64,000 nt of DNA. Origin: Ictalurus punctatus (lineage: Eukaryota; Chordata; Actinopteri; Siluriformes; Ictaluridae). The position numbers and the translations under genes were made by a program. The notes below the pieces were generated by a model. It was not told where the DNA came from. It was given only the letters and a program-made list of their open reading frames with translations, and made no database searches. Where the stretch lies: assembly GCF_001660625.3 (NCBI RefSeq), contig NC_071284.1, positions 27,508,047 to 27,572,046 of the forward strand, in the 5' to 3' direction. Each line of letters starts with the position of its first letter. The stretch's first letter is position 1. Of this stretch, positions 12,716 to 64,000 are shown piece after piece.

Positions 12716-13465
12716 ATGGTGCTGTGTAATTAGTGATGTGGGAACAAACTGATAAAATGGCTGATAAGCATTCGCTGGTCATGTTATTTTGATGACTAAT
12801 TGTGTCTGGTGAACTGTAGCTTGATGAGCACCTAGGTCGCCGTTAAATAAAATTGTTCTTCTGCGTTTTGCAGTGTTATTCAATATACTTAATTTTAATT
12901 GATATGAAGGAGCGAATATAATTATTATACTTTGTACAGGATTGATTGTGAACCAGGCTTTGTTGTTTTCTGCTTTGAGCTTATTAAGAAATGTAACCCA
13001 TTCACCTTCTGTACTGTTCTCTACTGTCATCAGATACATTGTAGCTAAATTGAATTGTATTGATCCACTATTAAACTATGGATAAATTATTGAGTACGCT
13101 GTTACTTTCAAAAATCACAGTAATAATTAACTAGCTAATGGGCTCAGTGTTCAGACAGTGAACAGATCTGAGGATGTGCTGCACTCCAGAAAATGGAAGT
13201 TTAAACCTGTTTGTTACTGAGACTGTTTGTTACTGAGACTTGAGAATTGCACCTGAGAGAAATCAATTGAAGTGTGTGAAGTCAGCTTTTTTCAGCCAGT
13301 GCTATCTTGAACACATCACAAAACTGCTAGTTTTTATTTTCACTTATAATGTATGTCTCAGGATATTGCCTACCCTAAAGCACCGGTATTATTTGCACAC
13401 AGTATAGTTTAGCAACATTAACTAGGCTAACCAGTTATCTAGATACAGCACTATGCTAACATTAT

Positions 13466-13512
<47 letters not shown>

Positions 13513-13532
13513 TACATTACAAATGTAATATA

Positions 13533-13746
13533 CAGTCATGTGAAAAAATAAGTACACCCCATGGAAATAGCTTAATTTAATTTTTTTATTATTTATTTAT
13601 TTATTTATTTTACATATTTGGATAAGCAAACATTTGATCATCTTTGACAGTGCCCATTAATAAAGTTCATGTACTTGAACAAAACCACAAGGGTTTTCTT
13701 GCAAGTACTATAAAATTTCCATGGGGTGTACTTAGATTTTTAACAT

Positions 13747-13751
<5 letters not shown>
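13533..13751. mobile_element. 219-bp Tc1-type MITE in a TA array
   Basis: The ends CAGTCATGTGAAAAAATAAG and AGATTTTTAACATGACT are inverted copies, with AGTACACCCCATGGAAA pairing with TTTCCATGGGGTGTACT. It sits between two (TA)n arrays. Confidence 0.75.
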
Positions 13752-13825
<74 letters not shown>

Positions 13826-13828
<3 letters not shown>

Positions 13829-15425
13829 TGAGGGAAAGAAGTATTTGATCCCCTGCTGATTTTGTACATTTGCCCACTGACAAAGAAATGATCAGTCTAT
13901 AATTTTAATGGTAGATTTATTTGAACAGTGAGAGACAGAATAACAACAAGAAAATCCAGAAAAACGCATGTCAAAAATGTTATAAATTGATTTGCATTTT
14001 AATGAGGGAAATAAGTATTTGACCCAGTCAGAAAGATTTCTGGCTCCCAGGTGTCTTTTATACAGGTAACGAGCTGAGATTAGGAGCACACTCTTAAAGG
14101 GAGTGCTCCTAATGTCAGCTTGTTACCTGTATAAAAGACACCTGTCTACAGAAGCAATCAATCAATCAGATTCCAAACTCTCCACCATGGCCAAGACCAA
14201 AGAGCTCTCTAAGGATGTCAGGGACAAGATTGTTGACCTATACAAGTCTGGAATGGGCTACAAGACCATTGCCAAGCAGCTTGGTGAGAAAGTGACAACA
14301 GTTGGTGCGATTATTCGCAAATGGAAGAAACACAAAAGAACTGTCAATCTCCCTCGGCCTGGGGCTCCATACAAGATCTCACCTCATGGAGTTGCAATGA
14401 TCATGAGAACAGTGAGGAATCAGCCCAGAACTACACGGGAGGATCTTGTCAATGATCTCAAGGCAGCTGGGACCATAGTCACCAAGAAAACAATTGGTAA
14501 CACACTACGCCGTGAAGGACTGAAATCCTGCAGCGCCCGCAAGGTCCCTCTGCTCAAGAAAGCACATATACGTACCCATCTAAAGTTTGCCAGTGAACAT
14601 CTGAATGATTCAGAGGACAACTGGGTGAAAGTGTTGTGGTCAGATGAGATGAAAATGGAGCTCTTTGGCATCAACTCAACTTGCCGTGTTTGGAGGAGGA
14701 GGAATGCTGCCTATGACCCCAAGAACACCATCCCCACCGTCAAACATGGAGGTGGAAACATTATGCTTTAGGGGTGTTTTTCTGCTAAGGGGACAGGACA
14801 ACTTCACCGCATCAAAGGGACGATAGACGGGGCCATGTACCGTCAAATCTTGGGTGAGAAAATCCTTCCCTCAGCCAGGGCATTGAAAATGGGTCATGGA
14901 TGGGTATTCCAGCATGACAATGACTCAAAACACACGGCCAAGGCAACAAAGGAGTGGCTCAAGAAGAAGCACATTAAGGTCCTGGAGACTGGCTAGGCCA
15001 CTCCAGACCTTAATCCCATAGAAAATCTGTGGAGGGAGCTGAAGGTTCGAGTTGCCAAACGTCAGCCTCGAAACCTTAATGACTTGGAGAAGATCTGCAA
15101 AGAGGAGTGGGACAAAATCCCTCCTGAGATGTGTACAAACCTGGTGGCCAACTACAAGAAATATCTGACCTCTGTGATTGCCAACAAGGGTTTTGCCACC
15201 AAGTACTAAGTCATGTTTTGCAGAGGGGTCAAATACTTATTTCCCTCATTAAAATGCAAATCAATTTATAACATTTTTGACATGCGTTTTTCTGGATTTT
15301 TTTGTTGTTATTCTGTCTCTCACTGTTCAAATAAATCTACCACTAAAATTATAGAATGATCATTTCTTTGTCAGTGGGCAAACGTACAAAATCAGCAGGG
15401 GATCAAATACTTCTTTCCCTCACTG
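13826..15425 (+). mobile_element. near-intact Tc1/mariner element in a TA array
   Basis: 1600 bp with ends CAGTGAGGGAAAGAAGTATT and ATACTTCTTTCCCTCACTG, inserted in a (TA)n array (13750-13825 and 15426-15451). The inverted repeats are about 200 bp, with inner copies near 14010 and 15225 (GGTCAAATACTTATTTCCCT). The arms match closely, which suggests a fairly young copy. It ends 160 bp before exon A of pclo. Confidence 0.95.
14187..15209 (+). pseudogene. Tc1-like transposase, 340 codons, two in-frame stops
   Basis: The frame runs unbroken from MAKTKELSKDVRDKIVDLYK to FATKY-stop, 340 codons, the normal length of Tc1 transposases. It has the helix-turn-helix region, the first catalytic Asp in WSDEMKMELFG, the second in QHDNDSKHTAK, and NPIENLW with the third acidic residue. 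Only two defects are seen: TAG at 14769-14771, where the family has Trp (MLW), and TAG at 14994-14996, made by a 13-bp inversion at 14988-15000. Confidence 0.93.
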
Positions 15426-15585
15426 TATATATATATATATATATATATATATCTACAGTTGATGGATCATTGTCATTACAATATGTACCATTTGCTAATG
15501 TAAATACAAAGGCAATATTTTCAAATAAGAATGATACAGATTTTATCAATAAGGCTAAATTCATGGTCATTATATATTTATACAG

Positions 15586-58283
<42,698 letters not shown>

Positions 58284-60900
58284 TCCGTACCAACCAGTGC
58301 AGAAATAAGTGACTGTGATTGAAAAAATTAAGACAGTGGCATTTCAGTAATAACTGTGTCCTGATCAAACCTTATTGACAAGTACATAGTAAACTTTATT
58401 GAAATTCTGACCCTCACTCAATAGGTTTAAAAGCTTTCTTAGCTGTTGCAATTAATGTACAGTGTTTATATGTAAGTGGATGAAAGCAAATTAAGCAAAA
58501 AAATATATACAGAGAAATCAGTAGCAAAATTTCTGATCTTTCAGAAAATATAACCACCTCGTTCCCTCTCAGTCCACTGTATAGTTTATATGATTAAATT
58601 TATCATATCAGATTATGTTATGTACATACTGAGAAAATAAAATAAAAAATAGTTCCGATTTTTTTATGTGATAAATACAGTATGAACCTTCAGAATAGCT
58701 TGATTAAGCACACATGCTCAATGATGCTCAGTCTCTACTGTCTTATTCGGTGTCACAACAATATTTTGTTAAACTTTTCATCTGAATATAAGATTTTTAT
58801 GTAGCATTTCATTGGTCTGTGGATAAATGTGGTATCAGAGGTTGTATCACTTTGACTTCATTCCTTCTAGAGGCTGCAGTGGTGGTAAAAGAACCTCTGC
58901 TAGTTTTATTTCATATTCCATACACATGTGTAGACCATGCACTATGTTCTTGAAAGAGCCTTAAGTGCTCTGAAAAGTCATAGTAACAACTACATTGAAT
59001 CAATACAAATAATGATTGTATGTGTTTGTATTTATTTGAAAGCATCTCGAAATAATTGTCATGTAACTGTTCTGATGTCAAGAGTGATTCCTGTTTTGTG
59101 ACAAAGTTCTATGTTCAAACAAATATGCAATGAAGAAAAGGATGAAAAAATATAGATGCAGATTTCTGAATTGGCTCAGCTGAAATCTGGTCACTGTTTG
59201 TGTGGTGCAAGGTGTCTGTATAAATGAGTGTCACTGTGGTGCGGTTTAAAGCTGTTACATTTTTCATTGGCTTTTGGAATGAATAATTGTTGCTGCTCAT
59301 CTCAGTTTTAGTAGCAGAGAAACAAACATATTCACTGCCTGCACCATATCAGTGTAAAAGATGCGTAAAAGGACAAGTGTATTCGGTTGTGCTCAAATAC
59401 CAGACAGTGACCATTGGTTTAGTTCCAAAAATGAAGATTAGATGAATAAATACATCAACGTAGAGATCTCCTCAAAACAACAGTGATCAGTGTTTCCATA
59501 TCAGTCAGTGGATTTTTTTGCACATGGGGAAAAAAGATCTTTAATGATTTTTTAATTAACATATTCAGCATATTTTGTAAAGATAGTGTACAGATATAAC
59601 TTGGGCTTGAACAAAGAAATGTTTGTGTGGTAACGAGGTTGCTGTCACAGTGAAATGAACTATGTGCCAACCTAATGTCCTAACCAAATCCACTGCTTCA
59701 TTTTGGGTATTTCTATGCAACATGAATTATGCCTGGATGCATTTCTTCAGAGTTTGAATATATATAAATATATAAATCTTTTAAATATAATTTTACTTTT
59801 AATTTGACTTCTATTGAAGATATATAAATACATATGTATAAACTGTTTTGACAGTAGATTTTGAGAATATGCACTTTAGTTAAATTTCTGTTCCAATGTG
59901 TTTTGGACTTTCCATTATGACTATGTGAAAGTTATTGCTACATGGAATACAGTGACCTGTGAATTGTCCTGGGGAAAAAAGGCACTGCTTAATCTAAAAT
60001 CTGAAAGAAAGAAAAAAAGAAAGAAAAAAAGAAAAAAAAATCATCCTTGTTGGTGCTTTACAAACTATGAGAACCCACTTTTAATGGCCAATTAAATCTC
60101 ATTGAATCACTTGAAAATCATAATTTTTTCGTCTAACGCTTTCCACGTGTGTATCTGGATTTCAATCAAAAGCTGTGTCCCCTTTAAATAATGATCGAAA
60201 TATGGCTGTTGTCTCCTCTCTGTTGTGTCAGTGTAATGTCCGCCTGGTTTGTTATGCTGTATTCCTGGGAACTAACATGATGAGTCTGATGTATTCAGTT
60301 GCAGTAAATGGTTTGAATGTGATTTGATTATTTTTGATTATGTAAATACATAAGATATTTTCTATAAGAAGAGGTTTGAATATTTATTTGGTTTGACACT
60401 GAGCATGTGCGTGTGAACTCAAGGTCAAAGTCCTGTCTGTACATATGTATTTGTCTAAATATGTGAGCAAGTGATCCATGTGATTATCTGGATGATGTCA
60501 ATCAACCCATATCAGTCTCTCTAATAAAATCTGTGAAATCTCACACAATGAATATAATGAGGTGAAAAAAGTACACAAAATCATCAATGAATTTCTATGG
60601 TTTTACATGGATGTTGCATGTTCTGCTAGATGTCTGTTGATATTTTTGCCTACAGATTCTGTTTAAAAAAGGAGAAATGAGTACCTTTATCTGAAAATTG
60701 TATGCTGACTTAAAATGCTTGTAAAATGAGTCTTGTTTTTTTTTTCACTTGTAAAAATGAGAAATTTAATGTCATGGTTTTATGGTTGTCCATAGGATGT
60801 CATGAAATTATGCAAATTGTGCTGTAGAAAAAAAAAGAAAAGAAAGAAGAAATATGAATAAAATGTTCCCTAAATCTAATAAATATTAGAGATTCTATTG
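58284..60900 (+). other. pclo: pclo 3' UTR
   Basis: AT-rich sequence after the stop codon with no convincing reading frame. AATAAA signals occur at 60523-60528, 60857-60862 and 60878-60883, with an earlier AAAATAAAATAAA cluster near 58635. The pair at 60857 and 60878 best fits the main 3' end. The exact end is not visible without transcripts. Confidence 0.6.
60857..60883 (+). promoter_or_regulatory. pclo: probable pclo polyadenylation signals
   Basis: Two AATAAA hexamers, 21 bp apart, at 60857-60862 and 60878-60883, about 2.6 kb past the stop codon. The first follows a purine-rich AAAGAAAAGAAAG stretch. Cleavage would fall near 60890-60910. Confidence 0.5.
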
Positions 60901-61284
60901 TAAATGTAAAAATGTGCCTTAATTTCCTTATTTAATTTCACACAGAGGGCCTGTTTTTATGTAGCAATTAGGTTCATTTTTATACTGTAGTATAATAGTA
61001 TGAAGTCTGTAACATTTTGAGAAAACAAGTGAGTTCCCGCTTTTTTTTTTTGTATGGTTGGCACATATCTCTGTAGACTTGAATTAGCTTGCAATCTTTC
61101 AATATACAGTATGTCCTGATGTATCATAGTAGCTACTATCAGTTAATGTGGCATGTACCATTTTACACTCTGTACACTGAATCATTTCAGCTGCAGGACC
61201 TAAAACAGAAACTAGCTATAAAAATGTAAAGTCTCCTTTTCCATTAATGAGGCATCAGTGGGCCTAATTTATAGAGCTGGATAC
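60901..61284. other. intergenic, nothing recognised
   Basis: AT-rich sequence just past the likely pclo 3' end. Confidence 0.4.
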
Positions 61285-61480
61285 ACTCTAAAAAAAATGC
61301 TGGGTTATTTTTTCTACCCAAATGCTGGGTTGAGCATTTTGGGTCATTTAATTGGGTTGTTTTCTCAGTCTTGTGTAGTTTTTGGGTAGTTTTGTGTAAC
61401 CCAACAGCTAAGTTAGCGGCTGGGTCATTTTCACCGACAGCTGAATCAATGCACCCCTCCCCCACCCTCAGCCAGGCCGG
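61285..61480. repeat. fish AACCCA/TGGGTT MITE-like repeat
   Basis: Alternating ATGCTGGGTT and AACCCA boxes, as in a common teleost short repeat. The element is partial and its class is not settled. Confidence 0.5.
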
Positions 61481-61539
61481 TGCCAGGAGTGGTGCATCAC
61501 ATCTGACTCATTCAAATTCAGAATTCAAGTAAAGCCAAA

Positions 61540-62340
61540 TTCCATGACATCCATAGCCTCTATGTATGACCGTCTGGCTTTCATGGCACCTTTTGTGCTT
61601 TTGGAGAAACAAATACTCCAGCAAATGTGCAGAAAAAGATTGGTTGGGATGAGGAACTTCCAGAATACCTAAGACCTCAGTAGGATTTACCTAATCTAGC
61701 TGAAATGCAAATAAAAAGATTCTTCTTGCCTTCAAGTTTTGGAAAGGTTAAAATGTATGAGCTTCACCATTTTGCAGATGCAAGTGTCTCTAGATAGAGT
61801 GCATGTACTTACCTGCGAGCCATTAATAAATCTGACAAAGTCCATTGCTGTTTGGTAATGTGAAAGTCAAGAGTTTCACCAACCAAAGTCACAACTATAC
61901 CGAGACTGGACCTCTTGGCAGCAGTTGTTGAAGTTCAAACTAGTGATATGCTTCGGAAGGAACTAGAAATCCAAGATTTAGAAGAATTCTTTTGGACGGA
62001 TTCCAGTTGTGCTCAGCTACATAAGCAATGATACAAAGAGGTTTCATGTCTTTGTAGCCAACTGTGTACAGAGAATCAAGTCAAGTACAAAGCCTGAATA
62101 ATGGGCTTATGTTACTTCCGAGGGTAATCCAACAGATCATGCCTCTCAAGCTTTGACAGCAGAGCAACCTCAAACTGGTTCACGGAACCAAAGTTTATTT
62201 GGCAAATAGAACTACCAGACAGAGAACGCAAGGTGGGAAAAATTACAGAAGATGATCTGTACATCACATTACAGAAGATTACAGAAGATGACTTCGCAAG
62301 GTTCTTGTGTGCGACACTTAGGCGGAGGAGAGCAGATCAT
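61540..62340 (+). mobile_element. decayed BEL/Pao retrotransposon pol fragment
   Basis: In shifting + frames it reads RLGWDEELPEYLRP, FGKVKMYELHHFADAS, PTKVTTIPRLDLLAAVV and ELEIQDLEEFFWTDSS, the region after reverse transcriptase with the RNase H-like acidic residues (ADAS and WTDS). It has at least four stops or frameshifts. A short ITEDD motif is duplicated near 62240-62295. Confidence 0.82.
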
Positions 62341-63235
62341 TATTGGATCGCATACAGAAATTCTCTGATTGGTCAAGAGGAGTAAGGGCAGTTGGCAGGC
62401 CGAAAACATGCACTATACACACATATATAAGACATAAGAAGATTCACAAAATTTAAGGAGTAACATACAAAGTCATAAAGAACTTGGACGTTAATAAGTT
62501 GAGTGGTCCAAGAAGAGGTTTTGTAAATATTTTGACTTATTTGTTCATGTAATTTAATTGAAGTCTGCCATTTCCAGACACTTAAATTGTCAAAGAGTAA
62601 CTGTGTTTTCTCATTCAGCTTATGTGCTTTTGTACATGATAAGAGAAGGCTATTTTGTATTGTCACACACTCTGGTAAATTTGTACTCGAACTTGACATG
62701 GACTCTGACATTTTGGACATTTTTCAGAGTGTACTCGAGTCTGTGTCATGTGTAACATGAAAAGAAAGATAAAAAAAATAAATAACAACATAAAATTATG
62801 ATAACAAGAAATTAACGAATGTCTACCTGCCTGACCAGGGGGATTTCTGTGCATGCACATAGAAAGCCACCTCATTGTGTGAGTACTGAATGGATTCGAT
62901 GCACGACTGCTTCTGCGTTTTGTCTCAGCCAGCTCAGTTACATCCAGTGCTGCGCTGGAAGCCATTTTCTCTATTGGAGATAACTGTGTGAAGATGGTGT
63001 AGGAGTATATGACATATTACACTCGCTGTTTACAAGAGCTTCCCCAGATTACCATGAATGAATTAATTGTATTGCGAGGCAGTCAGCTGTTACACCCAAG
63101 AGTAAGGAGAAGGGTTTCAAATTATATATTTCGAGTTACATTGATAACTTTGAGAGTGAGTATTCTCATGCTATATCCAACTAGTGAAGCTAGCTATGTC
63201 TCCATTTCTGACAGTTCATACCTGTTTCCTTTCAA
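62341..63235. other. intergenic, nothing recognised
   Basis: No coding region or clear repeat. Part may be the LTR of the BEL/Pao fragment. Confidence 0.35.
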
Positions 63236-64000
63236 AGGGAACTCGACGTTACGTTTAGCATAACAGTATGGGAGCGCCCTTGCGCACACGACCGGCATCT
63301 GAAGCTTGTGTAAAATCATGCCTCTAATTATAGGCCTGCCATGAACAGGTGATGTGGCAATTAAGTGCGTCATGTGGCATAAATATGGCACGTGTGAACC
63401 ACGCCGTCAACCTTATTATCTTCAGCCAGACTGCATGTCGGATGTTTGTGTATAGAAACAAAAGACTGTTCATTTCCTCTCTATCTTTTCTCAAAATCTC
63501 AGAACTTTTCTATCACTTTAAAAAAAGAGAAGAAAAAAAAGGAATGCGTGAGAGAGAAAAATATGAGTGGGAGAATTCAGGAAGTGTGTTATGGCTTGCT
63601 CCCGTTTCATCACGGGGAGTAGTGCACACTTTCTGTGTAAACTGTCTAGGTTGGAGCAAGAGGCTCAAGAGGCTGCACATTGTAACGCCTGGTAGCTCTG
63701 CTCGCGACTCGCTCTCTTCTCGGAAGCCGAAGCAAATTGGGTTTCAGAGCCTCGCGGATATGGGCCAGCCGCTGCCGGGGCAGCTAGCCGTCTCAGGTCC
63801 CGGGGATCTCATGGATCCGGAAGAGGAGCCGGAGACGAGCGCTGCTCTATCTCTTGCTGTCTTCTGGGTCCAGCACGCGTCATGACTCCTCCTTCTGCAA
63901 CGGAAAGCCAAAAAGGAAAAAAAAAAACTCACACACAAAAATAATAGTAATAATTCCTCTCTGACTCCAAGGAGCCAGAATGGTGTACTAAAAACTGAGA
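63236..64000 (+). mobile_element. probable 5' end of another LTR-type retroelement, cut by window edge
   Basis: A CG-richer block that starts GGGAACTCGACGTTACGTTT. At 63625-63885 it has an open frame with HTFCVNCLGWSKRLKRLH, resembling the CxxCLGxxHA motif at the start of gag-like proteins in fish retroelements, then PEEEPETSAALSLA. The family (Gypsy or DIRS-like) is not settled. Confidence 0.45.

Noticed and set aside
1..15585. A search for the exon with the first half of the zinc finger and for a promoter
   Set aside because: No segment with the CxxC spacing and a matching phase was seen by eye. It may lie further upstream or be too short to notice.

Overview
The window reads as vertebrate, teleost genomic DNA. 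It carries one large multi-exon gene with GT-AG introns, many Tc1/mariner transposons and their short derivatives, fish-type LINE, SINE, BEL/Pao and Gypsy fragments, and dense TA, CA and AAT microsatellites. The repeat families suggest an otophysan fish such as a catfish, but the species cannot be proved from the sequence alone.

The only protein gene supported is the 3' two thirds of piccolo (PCLO), the giant presynaptic active-zone scaffold, on the + strand. I place 21 constitutive exons from 15586 to 58283. Their lengths add up to 13335 nt, which is 4444 codons plus a stop, and every splice phase agrees. Order of the product: end of a zinc finger; a 6.8-kb low-complexity exon; two coiled-coil exons; PDZ domain; C2A; a Ser- and Gly-rich linker; C2B. 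A 27-nt cassette exon at 44409-44435 encodes the conserved nine-residue C2A insert that makes the alternatively spliced form. The 5' part of the gene, including the start codon, the promoter and the first zinc finger, is not in the window, so 1-15585 is most likely intron.

Layout: 1-15585, presumed intron packed with Tc1-like elements (2650-4257, 5590-7600, 10865-12391, 13826-15425), one of them nested in a fold-back element. 15586-27913, four closely spaced large exons. 27914-35688, a large intron with a deleted Tc1, a 31-bp minisatellite and an unclassified repeat. 35689-58283, seventeen small exons and one cassette exon, with introns holding a Gypsy fragment, a Tc1 fragment, a tRNA-type SINE and a two-LTR non-autonomous element nested in a LINE-type tail. 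58284 to about 60900, the 3' UTR with late AATAAA signals. 61285-64000, retroelement debris (a fish MITE, BEL/Pao pol, and a probable 5' end of another retroelement).

The most notable points are an aspartate-to-alanine change in the C2A calcium site, the conserved C2A microexon, a perfect GGX repeat after C2A, an intronic stop codon overlapping AATAAA that could yield a product lacking C2B, a 13-bp micro-inversion that kills an otherwise full-length Tc1 transposase, and two resolvable nested insertions.
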